Source: Aphrocallistes beatrix (lineage: Eukaryota; Porifera; Hexactinellida; Sceptrulophora; Aphrocallistidae). Taken from it: a stretch of DNA of 64,000 bases. The position numbers and the translations under genes were made by a program. Positions 20,501-30,521 of this stretch are shown one piece after another. The notes beneath the pieces were generated by a model. That model saw nothing but the letters and a program-made list of their open reading frames with translations. It was not told where the DNA came from and searched no databases. The DNA lies in NCBI GenBank assembly GCA_963281255.1, contig OY725494.1:4105934-4169933 (forward strand), given 5' to 3'. Position 1 is the stretch's first letter, and every line of letters starts with the position of its first letter.

Positions 20501-22347
20501 TTAGCGTGAGTGAACAGTATCTTCCCCATCATGCTCCTACAAACAACATCATCATATCCACTAGCATTCAATCAGGGATGAGTAGTAGGGTGTATTTGAA
20601 TACCTGATACTGACTTTAGAGAATATCTCTTCTTCAGGCCAGCTAGAAACGGATATGTAGGAGTGGAATGTGAGTGAGGAGATTCTAGTGTGATAAGGTA
20701 GCACTTACGTTCTGGTGACATCCTGATCCACAATCTGCCACAGATCCTGATCCTGGAAATATTGATTCCACGCACTCTGATAAAGAATTGAGTAAATAAG
20801 TTACTTCTCTACTACTACGAGTGCATACAGCCAACTTGAGCCATGATAAAAGCGGGACGCAATGGAAAGGTATTATACAACATTGAATTTAAAAATGCGG
20901 ACATAATGAGAAAATTTCATGTAAAAACCGGACGGTTGGCATATATGCGAGTATACAGTATAGTGAAACCATCTTTGGCAATCTCACATATAATTAAAAT
21001 AGTGAGTGAAAAGATTATTATAATAGTTAGTACACAAATGAAATCCTCACAGATGATTCGTTGGAGAGGGGGTGAGATGAGATTTCAGCCATTTTGTGTG
21101 GGTCTATATTAACCTAAGAATTGGATTGGTAGAATGAGACACTAGACTACAGTGGTGTGAACCATGGACACGTCTAGCCATACCTTCCTTTCATGTGCAT
21201 GGTAGCTTTCTCTCTGCTTGTTAACTATCTCCACCCACTCACTGGTATCAGGAGGAAGCACTCCTAGGAAAAGCTGAAAATAGTATAAATCAATAATTAA
21301 GTAAATAATATTCTGTTCAATTCGTAACTAACTCTCCAAGCGATGCTTCTCAGTGGATACGAGTCTAGCTTGAGGCTCATCGCCAACTCTTTCAACTAAA
21401 TGAAATAAAATATCATCAAATACTCCTATAATAAAATACAACCACTTCACTCTTTCAATCTTCAGTCGTAGACATGAGATTGTATATACAAAATGGCCCC
21501 AATTCTACAGAATAGGATTTGTCTTCCATCTAGTTCACATAATCAATATGAAATTGAATGAACAGATTTATTTTAACCTGAACCTGGACATCATATTTTA
21601 TTTTTTTAAAAGGGACTTTCCGGCACACCGTATAAAATAACTGAACTGTCCAGAGCAAACAATGTCATCAGGACAACAGGATGACATTGTTTGCTCTGGA
21701 CAGTTCATTTATTTTATACGGTGTGCCGGAAAGTCCTCTTAAAAAATAAAATATGATGTCCAGGTCCAGGTTCAGGTTAAAATAAATCTGTTCACGCTGA
21801 ATATGAAGGTTCAGAATAAAGCACACTCGATTGGCTGCATCCCTACCCATCATAGTGCACCGTTATGAATTAATTCTGAGTATAAAGTTTGGTGCTACAA
21901 CTAACAAAGTACAATCAGAGTAAGGAGTACAAAAATTACATTTGTGAGCATATCTCCCTGCTCCAAGACTTTCATTGCACGATTCCTAAACAGAAGCATA
22001 CAGTGCATTAACATAATCAGGTAAACTTCCAGTCTGATCTCCGTCGTGACTAACCAATCCTGCTTAACTCTCTCCAAGCACGCCTGACTCCTCTGCCTGG
22101 AAAGTCCCCGCTCCTCTCCGTTACAAGCCCCCGTCTCCTCCTTCCCACCCTTGGACTCTCCCACTCCGTTAGTCTCCCCGCTGCCCTCCACTGGGTGCAG
22201 ACGGGTGATGTGTATCGGGGTGCTGAGAGAGTTGTCGTCAGAGGACAGGTCGATGGGGGAGGGGAGACCTGTCTTGGTGAAGAGGACCGCATTCCCGGAA
22301 GTGGAGACGTAGAGAGACTTGTCGGGTTTGTGAGAAGCTTGCACCAT
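17524..22347 (-). CDS. TBC1D5: TBC1D5, Rab GTPase-activating protein of the retromer pathway
   Basis: Many small exons. They start with ATG 22347 (exon 1 to about 22062, donor uncertain), then 21395-21333, 21273-21184, about 20777-20710, about 20632-20595, 20537-20474, 20411-20330, about 20258-20210, 20088-20019, 19933-19875, 19821-19704, 19633-19492, 19146-19045, 18984-18901, 18616-18346, 18282-18194, about 18113-18027 and 17829-17524. The TBC domain includes PLRSIAWRLFLGVLPPDTS, AWNQYFQDQDLW, the RQGMHELLA motif, YLDSQGISPQVYGM and RWVRLLFGREFVLKDILLLW, all closely TBC1D5-like. The C-terminal KEDFAFLAVAGIKQVRDVLKG also matches TBC1D5. TBC1D5 turns off Rab7 with retromer on endosomes. Human catalytic residue context was not checked position by position. 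Several introns carry miniature transposons. Confidence 0.88.
17877..18015 (+). repeat. Fragment of dispersed repeat family G
   Basis: TATATATTAAAA, AAGCAAGCAAAGCACGCTT and ATGAGTCTACGATTAAGTTC, then TTCACACTTCTTCAAAAAAATGG, match the units at 59109-60100. It lies in a TBC1D5 intron, near an exon edge. Confidence 0.6.
19252..19420. mobile_element. Miniature inverted-repeat element with TA target site
   Basis: Terminal repeats CAGTCGAAACCGGTTTTTTC and its near-complement GAAAAAACCGGTTTTGACTG, flanked by TA on each side. Length 169 bp, no coding capacity. The CAG ends plus TA duplication point to the Tc1/mariner/pogo superfamily. It lies in a TBC1D5 intron. Confidence 0.8.
20826..20953 (-). 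mobile_element. Miniature element, family D (TTGCCAAC/GTTGGC ends)
   Basis: Begins GCATACAGCCAACTTGAGCC and ends CGGTTGGCATATATGCG. It is the reverse-strand relative of 28341-28540, sharing TTGAGCCATGATAAA and GCGGGACGCAATGGAAA. A further fragment lies near 19183-19240, and an interrupted copy at 55385-56085. It lies in a TBC1D5 intron. Confidence 0.65.
21560..21793. mobile_element. Foldback element in TBC1D5 intron 1
   Basis: Almost perfect inverted repeat. The left arm (21560-21669) and right arm (21680-21793) share GAACAGATTTATTTTAACCT, CGGCACACCGTATAAAAT and GAACTGTCCAGAGCAAACA, separated by a loop of about 10 nt. The right arm has a small internal duplication (CCAGGTCCAGG). No coding capacity. 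The transcript would fold into a hairpin of about 105-110 bp. Confidence 0.85.
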
Positions 22348-22672
22348 CTGCTATCTGCTGTGTGACGTCACCGGAGTAAAGCTAACAGGAATAGTAATGC
22401 ACTGAACTGTCTATGCAATAGTTCAATCAGTTCTTTGTTAAGTGTCCATTCTGAATGTATGGAACCGTCAAATTGGAAATGGATACAATTGAAATATTAA
22501 ATATCAGCAAATATCTCAAGAAGTGAGATATTATCTACAGTATGTCTATATCAGTAATAATGAATAATACACACAAGTAAACTACACAATTCATAAACAC
22601 CTCGAAAGATAATGCTCGAGATTAAAATGCCTAATATGTAATTCAATTGTAACTGTGTAGAATCTCTATCAA

Positions 22673-23887
22673 TTAGTAGAGTTGAATAGAGGAACAGTCA
22701 GAATGTGAACAAGCTACGATATGCTGGTAGTTGTCTGTATCAATTCCAGTAGGGACCAATAAGAATCCATCTCCTAGTGACTGTACATACTCACCTGAAT
22801 GATTGAACACTTTCAAACAATTACCGATTGGATCACAGATAATAAAGTTCCCTTCAAGATCTATAGTGAAGAATAAACTCTCAGGAATCTCATTCTTCTG
22901 TCCAGTGAGAGGAATAGGTCGGAGGTAAATGTGCTGTGTGTTGAATGTATGAATTGTATTTTCACTCTGTGTGAGAACAAATAACTTTTCATCTTTGTAT
23001 TTGATATCTTGTGGAGATTCTAGAAATTCTTTTCCGAAACTCTTAACGAACTCTAAATCTCCATTCAATACTTTAATGGAGTTACTTCCTTTATCACAAA
23101 CATACACGTGTTCATTGAGTACACACAAACCAGTGGGATCATTAAACTTAACAGCTCCTCTACCTTCAGAAATAGTTTGCTTCATAAACTCACCGGTTTT
23201 ATCAAACTTGAATACAGATTTATTGCCTTCATCTGTAACAAACACAAATTCTCCAGATACACAGATACCATAAGGACAATTGAGTTGTTCTCCACCGAAG
23301 CTTTTAATGAATTCTCCTTCAGCAGAATAGATGGACACGTATCCCTTAACAGATTCATTTACAAATATTTGATTTGTCGCTTTATCGACAGATAAGCACA
23401 TAGGAAAAATAAACTCTCCATCACCAAGCCCTCTCTTCCCCTTCATGACAAGAGGTTCTCTCCTCTCTCTGTACGACACTGCTTCTGTTTCCCTCACATG
23501 AATGTGTTTCACACAATGTGAAAACTCTTCTGCATTCTCTACAAACTTCAACTCAGACACACGATCAAGTTCACATTTTCTCTTCTTCAGATCTGAAATC
23601 TTTCCATCCCATAATTTGGTTACTTCATCCTTGTTTCCAACATTCATATTCTCACTCAACATTTCATTGGTTGCTTTTCTGATTTTTTCCAGTTCTCCGA
23701 TCGCGTTGTCCATGTCCCGATGTTTCTGGTAGAGTTCTCTCATCCTCTTCACTCTCTCAAGAAGCACAGATTTCTGTGTTTCGAGGAGATAGTGGAAGTG
23801 AGAGAATCTCTCTTCAATTTCTTGTGAGATAGCTTCGAACTGATCCACTCCCTCCAATCCTATCCCTGCACCCTCTCGCGTAGCCAT
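22673..23887 (-). CDS. Coiled-coil plus NHL-repeat protein, copy 1
   Basis: Intronless, 404 aa. Residues about 12-130 are charged and helical (coiled coil: ISQEIEERF, LLERVKRMRELYQKH, LKKRKCELDRV). Residues about 150-400 form NHL-type beta-propeller blades (GDGEFIFPMCLSVD, FIKSFGGEQLNCPYGICVS, LCVLNEHVYVCDKGSNSIKV, SGEYVQSLGDGFLLVPTGID). This is the C-terminal half of a TRIM-NHL layout without RING or B-box zinc fingers. Such propellers bind RNA or protein; the target is unknown. Its near-identical partner is at 26727-27941 on the other strand, head to head. It is probably cytosolic, as no signal peptide is visible. Confidence 0.85.
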   Translation of the reverse strand: MATREGAGIGLEGVDQFEAISQEIEERFSHFHYLLETQKSVLLERVKRMRELYQKHRDMDNAIGELEKIRKATNEMLSENMNVGNKDEVTKLWDGKISDLKKRKCELDRVSELKFVENAEEFSHCVKHIHVRETEAVSYRERREPLVMKGKRGLGDGEFIFPMCLSVDKATNQIFVNESVKGYVSIYSAEGEFIKSFGGEQLNCPYGICVSGEFVFVTDEGNKSVFKFDKTGEFMKQTISEGRGAVKFNDPTGLCVLNEHVYVCDKGSNSIKVLNGDLEFVKSFGKEFLESPQDIKYKDEKLFVLTQSENTIHTFNTQHIYLRPIPLTGQKNEIPESLFFTIDLEGNFIICDPIGNCLKVFNHSGEYVQSLGDGFLLVPTGIDTDNYQHIVACSHSDCSSIQLY

Positions 23888-26726
23888 TTCTTGATTTAAC
23901 TTCTCTACTACTAAATTATTGAATAAACGTAAATATAGATTTTAGAATCCAGTAGAAACTGTTGCGACTAAATCTGGGACAGGAGACTACAATAAATTGC
24001 AGACATCCCAAGTCCCAGCCTAATCCCAAACAAAACCTGCATGATCAGAGTGACTACAAAAATTATTTTACTCAACTGTAGCTTAGTTTACTTATTCAAT
24101 ATCGTGAATATGTTTACAATAAAATAATCAATTTGATAGCAATTTATTGCCTAATTCCATTAATATATACATTTTTGTTTAGTGACTACGTCACGACCAG
24201 TATTTAGATCCTGCCAAGTTGGGATCTATGAAATTGGGGTTAAACTTCAAAGTAATCTTATACCATGTAAATTTTCATATTACTATCATCACCAAAATGA
24301 TATCATATGTTGTTTTCACACCTTTTAGCGAATTTTTCAAAACATGCTAGGGACTAGCGTTCAGCGGTTGGTCTAATCATTTTTAGGAATATAGAATTCA
24401 AGTATTTCCCTGGATTTTAACAGAAAATTCCCACAGGCTAATCATTTTACAATTCTATCCGTTAATGACTAAAGTCTGGTATATTTTATTGGAATCTTTG
24501 TAAATTAATTAATCAATTATATTTAGGTTTTTAATAAAGTCGAATAAACAATTTGGTTTAGTTATAGAGCCGCCAATATCCAATATTTCCGGGACGTTAT
24601 AACCATTCCGGCATTGAAGCAGACTATTAATATTTCTCATCTTTATTACACATAAAAGTGATTGGTGCAAGGTTGGCGCATAAATTGACTCAAAGTCCCT
24701 GGATTCAATGTAAAATCCAGGAATGGTTGGCAAGTATGGTATTCTAACATTACAAATTTATTATCGTTCGTTCCCATTGAATTCTTTCACTAATCGGAAC
24801 AAATGCACTTCTACCCAAAATCCCAAATTATTTTTTAGATTATAGGTACAGAGCTGTTCGGAATCGCGGCTGTAGCTACTCTAAATGAGATAATCTCATA
24901 ACGAACTGTAAACCATCGAGTGTCTCATGTGACAGTATAAAATCATAAACAAATATTTAAATTATTCGGAACAAATTGTAATGATTAATATTTATAATTT
25001 CAGATAGCAATGGATCTTGAATGAATATTTCAAGCAAGTATTCAATCTGAATTTGTATCAACCCACACGCACAACAAGCAATAACGAAGAGTCAAGTCAG
25101 TAGCGTACTTGCATTGAATGGGGAATTAGTACTAGACTTGATCTAGCAAGCGAATCAGACTCAGGAGACAATCCAACAGCATCTGAGATTCGTAATTGGA
25201 TGGTTCAAGTGGAACAACTCAGGAAATATCCTGAGAAGAGGATAGAGCTCAATACCTCACACTATGTAATCTCCCCTCATCATCTCGTAATGATAGCATA
25301 TTCTGATGGATGCAGGGAATCACAGGACAGGACTACTCTGTCTCAGAAGTTGCTTGCCAGGATAGTCTGCTATGTTCTGAGAGTAGAATTGGATTGGTAA
25401 TGTAATGGATGAGCTGTAGGTGCATACAGCCTTGTTGTTCTTAAGAGCTCTATAAATAACAGACTTTTTTTCTCAAATATATTAACTAGTAACATCACAC
25501 ATTCAGTTATACTATTATCTTGAGTATATTGCTATGTAAAAGTTGACTAATTCATGAATTCATTAATATTATTCGAATAACTCATTCTGAATTCTGAATT
25601 ATTCGAATTATCTTCATGAATTCATGAATTAGTCAACTTAGTATTAGTGATTTCTAAAATGAATTATAGTAAGAAAATGTTGGTGTGAGACTTTGGTCTT
25701 TACTCGTTTCTTTCTGGGAACGAGACAAACTCATGGTTGACTAGTTCATGATTCTTTACGCCATTTTCTGGTGAGTTAGTCAGCTGATAATGCAGATGAA
25801 AAACATGCATCAACTAAACATATTGCGGAAATTATCATATTTATAATTCTGTTAGATTTTGTATACATGTGTATATCTAAATGCTTTGTTCTTAATGTAT
25901 AGATTTCTTACGTGTATGTACCATTATGATTTGACCCTTCCTTTATCTTACTGGAGCCGCACAATCGGTTATCTACTGACATGTTTAGTATATTCATTTT
26001 CCCTCAGATGTATTTATAAGTTCATAAAGCTTGTTTGTTATATTTAGAGAGTGTATACTAATGAATAGGAAGGTATACTATATCGCCAGTCATATGGCAC
26101 CATTTATTGGTTTGAAGCATTTGCATGTTCGAGATATATATCGCCTTAGTTAATTTTCAAATAACATTTCCCTATCAACACAGGAATGTACATTCCGATG
26201 AAAATCTCCACATTTTTCTAAGCAACTGGCCCATAGTGAGAATTCCTGCATTTTAAGGTGAATAAATTCTCCTCTTTCACCCCCTTTGAGTTAAATATCG
26301 TAGGTACTTGCACATAACAGTCAAGTATAGCAATACAGTCTCTCGAAGTACATACATCAGGGAGTCCCATCGACATGTGTATGTCTTATCTTCGGTTGGC
26401 TTAGTGTTTTTTCTATTTATTCTAAGACCCCAAACTTGTATGGCTTCCCCGCCCAAACTGGATTAAACCAGAAATTACGCAACTAAACACCTCGCAAAGC
26501 GCGGGTTAAACCGGGTAATATAAATTATATTATTAAATCCGTAATTCTAGGTTCATATACAGCAGTTTGACGAGTGTACTTCAAATCCATAAGTTATGTC
26601 TTACCCGGTTTGTACAAGTACTAGCGAGTCGAATGTAAGAGGCGAATTGCTTCAATCTTTTATCCACAGTAGATAGCAATTTCCTAATCGATATACTATT
26701 TTAATCAAGAAAGCTAGCATCAAGGA
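23888..26726. other. Spacer between the divergent NHL genes: repeats and one orphan exon-like frame
   Basis: AT-rich. About 24290-24755 holds family G and family E pieces; the family E end GGTTGGCAAGTA matches the 62394-62631 copy. A hairpin at 25541-25640 pairs AGTTGACTAATTCATGAATT with its complement. About 26405-26485 is a reversed family F copy. The candidate exon at 25147-25400 is listed separately. Confidence 0.5.
25147..25400 (+). CDS. Orphan terminal-exon-like frame
   Basis: An open frame follows a CTAG acceptor near 25143-25146 and ends TAA at 25398-25400. It encodes about 84 residues, including ESDSGDNPTASEIRNWM and LSQKLLARIVCYVLRVELDW. Composition is more balanced than the flanks. 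No family recognised and no upstream exon found. It could be a gene fragment or a remnant. Confidence 0.25.
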
Positions 26727-27941
26727 ATGGCTACGCGAGAGGGTGCAGGGATAGGATTGGAGGGAGTGGATCAGTTCGAAACTATCTCACAAGAAATTGA
26801 AGAGAGATTCTCTCACTTCCACTCTCTCCTCGAAACACAGAAAGCTGTGCTTCTTGAGAGAGTGAAGAGGATGAGAGAACTCTTCCAGAAACATCGGGAC
26901 ATGGACGAAGCGATCGGAGAACTGGAAAGAATCAGAAAAGCAACCAATGAAATGTTGCAGAAGAACATGAATGTTGGAAACAAGGATGAAGTTACCAAAT
27001 TATGGGATGGGAAGATTTCAGACCTGAAGAAGAGAAAATCTGAACTTGATCGAGTGTCTGAGTTGAAGTTTGTAGAGAATGCAGAAGAGTTTTCACATTG
27101 TGTGAAGCACATTCATGTGAGGGAAACAGAAACAGTGTCATACAGAGAGAGGAGAGAACCTCTTGTCATGAAGGGGAAGAGAGGGATTGGAGATGGAGAG
27201 TTTATGAGTCCTGCAGGCTTATCTGTCGATAAAGCGACAAATCAATTTTTTGTAAATGAATCTGTTAAGGGATACGTGTACATCTATTCTGCTGAAGGAG
27301 AACTCATTAAAAGCTTCGGTGGAAAACAACTCAATAATCCATGCGGTATCTGTGTATCTGGAGAATTTGTGTTTGTTACAGATGTAGGCAACAATTCTGT
27401 ATTCAAGTTTAGTAAAACCGGTGATTTTGTGAAGCAAACTACTTCTGAAGGTAGAGGAGCTGTTGAGTTTAATAATCAAAGTGGTTTGTGTGTACTCAAT
27501 GAACACGTGTATGTTTGTGATGGAAGGAGTAACTCCATTAAAGTATTGAATGGAGATTTAGAGTTCGTTAAGAGTTTCGGAGAAGAAGTTCTAAAATCTC
27601 CACGAGATATCAAATACAAAGATGACAAGTTATTTGTTCTCACACAGAGTGAAAATAAAATTCATTCATTCAACACACAGCACATTTACCTCCGACCTAT
27701 TCCTCTCACTGGACAGAAGAATGAGATTTCTGTGAGTGTATTCTTCACTATAGATCTTGAAGGGAACTTTATTATCTGTGATTTGATCGGTAATTGTTTG
27801 AAAGTGTTCAATCATTCAGGTGAGTATGTACAGTCACTAGGAGATGGATTCTTATTGGTCCCTACTGGAATTGATACAGACAACTACCAGCATATCGTAA
27901 CTTGTTCATGTTCTAACTATTCCTCTATTCAAATATATTGA
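26727..27941 (+). CDS. Coiled-coil plus NHL-repeat protein, copy 2
   Basis: Intronless, 404 aa, the same length as its inverted partner at 22673-23887 and, by eye, about 85-90 percent identical to it with no gaps. The layout is the same: coiled coil (about 12-130) then NHL blades (about 150-400), no RING. Substitutions cluster in blade-surface positions (for example EGNKSV against VGNNSV, and CDKGSN against CDGRSN). Both frames are intact, so both copies are probably functional. The divergent arrangement leaves 2.8 kb between the two start codons. Confidence 0.85.
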   Translation: MATREGAGIGLEGVDQFETISQEIEERFSHFHSLLETQKAVLLERVKRMRELFQKHRDMDEAIGELERIRKATNEMLQKNMNVGNKDEVTKLWDGKISDLKKRKSELDRVSELKFVENAEEFSHCVKHIHVRETETVSYRERREPLVMKGKRGIGDGEFMSPAGLSVDKATNQFFVNESVKGYVYIYSAEGELIKSFGGKQLNNPCGICVSGEFVFVTDVGNNSVFKFSKTGDFVKQTTSEGRGAVEFNNQSGLCVLNEHVYVCDGRSNSIKVLNGDLEFVKSFGEEVLKSPRDIKYKDDKLFVLTQSENKIHSFNTQHIYLRPIPLTGQKNEISVSVFFTIDLEGNFIICDLIGNCLKVFNHSGEYVQSLGDGFLLVPTGIDTDNYQHIVTCSCSNYSSIQIY

Positions 27942-28340
27942 ACGATACATGCTACACAGTTCAAAAATTTACCTGAAATTTCTTTGTATTATCCTAATGT
28001 TTGCTAATGATTCTTGATAACGTTTATTGATACTTTTATTATCGATTATTGATTTTTCTAGTCCAGTGTTTTTTTAAGCTAAATTAGAGGGGCCAAAAGG
28101 ACATCTAATTTCTTAACATTCGTAATGTACTGATTATCATAAAATGTAGTAACCAGGTAAGGGACCTCTAATCTTTTCCAGGGCCCTCTGAGCAAATGCT
28201 TAAAAAAACCCTGCTCTAGTCGATGTAATTTCTGTGTGAGAGTGAAAATTTTGTTTCGATTTTATTCTTATTTTCGAATACCAGTCAACTAATTCTAAGT
28301 TAATTCGTGTCAGTTATTATTTCTATTGGTGGTAATAATG

Positions 28341-28540
28341 GCATACTTGCCAACTGTTTCGTTTTTGGCGGGACGTCCCGTTTTGTCACTAATTTACTCG
28401 AGTGTCCCGCTTTTATACATGAAATTTGCCAATTATATCCCGCTTTTTGTATTATATGTATAGTACTTTTCTATTGCATCCCGCCAATCCCGCAAAATTC
28501 AACAATGATTCCCGATTTATCATGGCTCAAGTTGGCATAT
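28341..28540 (+). mobile_element. Miniature element, family D
   Basis: Bounded by CATACTTGCCAACTG and CAAGTTGGCATATATG, which are inverted versions of each other. Rich in TCCCGC words. Relatives are at 20826-20953 (reverse) and 55385-56085 (interrupted by family C). It lies upstream of MFSD1; the rest of 27942-28666 shows nothing coding. Confidence 0.65.
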
Positions 28541-28666
28541 ATGAAATATTCCATTTTTACAACTAGAGCACCCAAAATAGGGCCGAATTAGTATTTGAGA
28601 GGAGTTGACTGTTCCATTCTTATTCCTTAACTAAGTTTACTTGTGATTTGAGTCTGCAGTGGTTCG

Positions 28667-30172
28667 ATGGAGAATGAGAGCAATCGGCTGTTAGGAGACG
28701 CATCGACTGGTGGGAAGCGGCAGAACTGGTTCCTCCGCGAGTTCTCGCACCCCCTGGACCCCACCACCCTCCTCCACAGACTGTTCGTCCTCTTCTTCAT
28801 CTGCACTCTCTCCTTCGGCTCCTACTTCTGCTTCGACAACCCAGCTGCCCTGGAGGGCCCCCTGCTGAAGACGCTGAGCGTGGACAAGACGCGCTACGAG
28901 CTGTTCTACTCGCTCTACTCCTGGCCCAACGTGCTCCTCTCCGTGCTCGGCGGATACCTGCTGGACAGGGTGTTCGGACACAGACTGGGCGCGCTGATAT
29001 TCGGCGCCTTCATCTGTGTGGGACAGGTGGTGTTCGCGCTGGGTGGTCACTTGGGTTCGTTCTGGCTGATGTGTGTGGGTCGGTTCGTGTTCGGTCTGGG
29101 CGGGGAGAGTCTGGCCGTGACTCAGAATACCTACGCCGTGATCTGGTTCAAGGGCAAGGAGCTCAACCTCGTGTTCGGCCTCCTGCTCAGTGTGTCCCGT
29201 CTCGGCTCTACCCTGAACATGGTCACCCTAGGCCCCGCCTTCCAAGCCATGAAGGACGCGGGACTGAGCGGGGCTACTTCTCTCGGCTTCTGTCTGGACA
29301 TCGGCATCGTCATGTGTGTTCTCTCGCTTCTAGGCGCGCTTCTCCTCGCCCTGATCGACAAGCGAGCAGAGCGGTTGGTGGAGAACAGGACTGTGAAGTC
29401 TGAAGAGCCGATCAAGATCCGGGATATCCTCCACTTCCCTCTGTCGCTGTGGGTGGTCTTCTTCATCTGCGTGTTCTACTACGTCACCGTGTTCCCCTTC
29501 ATCTCCCTGGGGCTGGTCTTCTTCCAGCAGAAGTACGGAGAGAGCTCCTACCTCGCCTCCACCACCAACTCCGTGGTCTACCTGATCTCCGCGGTCGCCT
29601 CCCCCGTCTGCGGGATCCTCATCGACAGGGTGGGGCTGTCCCTCTTCTGGGTCATCCTCGGGACGCTCCTGACGCTCGCTGCCCACTCCATCCTGGCCTT
29701 CACGTTCCTGCTGCCGCTGTCCGCCATGATCATCATGGGGCTGGCCTACTCCGTGCTGGCCTCCTCCCTCTGGCCGCTGGTGGGGTACCTGGTGCCGGAG
29801 AAGGCGCTGGGCACGGCCTACGGGATCATGCAGGCCATCCAGAACGCCGGCCTGGCCATCATTTCTGAGGTGGCCGGGGTGCTCCTGGACCGCTACGGCT
29901 ATCTGGTGCTGGAGCTGTTCTTCTGCATCTGTCTCTGCGTGACGCTGCTGCTGGGCATCCTCCTCTACTTCCTGGACCTGGGGAGGGGCGGAGTGCTCAA
30001 CAGAACTTCCTGCGCCAAGAAGAAGGCCGAGGAGCTGGAGCAGGTGAAGGAGGATCTGTACGGAAGTCCTGATGACGACGAGAGTCCACTGGGGAGCGAT
30101 GAATTCCTGCGGAAGAGGGGCACTCTGAATTCAAACCCCAATGATTCTCTCCTTGCGCAGAACATAAACTAA
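28667..30172 (+). CDS. MFSD1: MFSD1, lysosomal major-facilitator transporter
   Basis: Intronless, 501 aa, GC-rich. Twelve hydrophobic segments. MFSD1-specific stretches include FGSYFCFDNPAALEGP, YSWPNVLLSVLGGYLLDRVFG (residues 84-104, with the MFS motif A region), GRFVFGLGGESLAVTQNTYA (138-156), WFKGKELNLVFGL and LGTAYGIMQAIQNAGLAIIS. Animal MFSD1 is a lysosomal dipeptide exporter paired with GLMP. The N-terminus has ENESNRLLG, an acidic dileucine sorting signal (E4, L8, L9) matching lysosomal targeting. The C-terminal cytosolic tail (about 445-501) is longer and more acidic than in vertebrates. Confidence 0.95.
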   Translation: MENESNRLLGDASTGGKRQNWFLREFSHPLDPTTLLHRLFVLFFICTLSFGSYFCFDNPAALEGPLLKTLSVDKTRYELFYSLYSWPNVLLSVLGGYLLDRVFGHRLGALIFGAFICVGQVVFALGGHLGSFWLMCVGRFVFGLGGESLAVTQNTYAVIWFKGKELNLVFGLLLSVSRLGSTLNMVTLGPAFQAMKDAGLSGATSLGFCLDIGIVMCVLSLLGALLLALIDKRAERLVENRTVKSEEPIKIRDILHFPLSLWVVFFICVFYYVTVFPFISLGLVFFQQKYGESSYLASTTNSVVYLISAVASPVCGILIDRVGLSLFWVILGTLLTLAAHSILAFTFLLPLSAMIIMGLAYSVLASSLWPLVGYLVPEKALGTAYGIMQAIQNAGLAIISEVAGVLLDRYGYLVLELFFCICLCVTLLLGILLYFLDLGRGGVLNRTSCAKKKAEELEQVKEDLYGSPDDDESPLGSDEFLRKRGTLNSNPNDSLLAQNIN

Positions 30173-30521
30173 CTAACTGCTATATTACTAGTAGCCTGTA
30201 CATTTCCCTACTGTAACTACCACACACTACTTTCTCTGTGTTAAGGCTAGAGTTAATGATTTTTTCATGTGTATTAATTAAGTAACTCGCGAACAGAGTG
30301 CAATCTCCTTTCCCAAATACCAGTTTTGATCTCTCAAACGTAAAGTTGAAACTATGCTAACTTTTGTTACAGTTTTAATTTGTTCATTGCATCTAATTTC
30401 TATACTTAATGAAAAGTCACATGTTACAGACAGACATAGAGAGACTTAGTTATAATGGTTGTGGCCATATTTCTAATTATACTTAGAACTGAGATTGGAG
30501 TTCGCATAGTTAGGTATTCGA

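Noticed and set aside
28691..29868. Several 110-140 codon frames on both strands within MFSD1
   Set aside because: GC-rich coding DNA leaves shadow frames; only the 501-codon frame matches a family.
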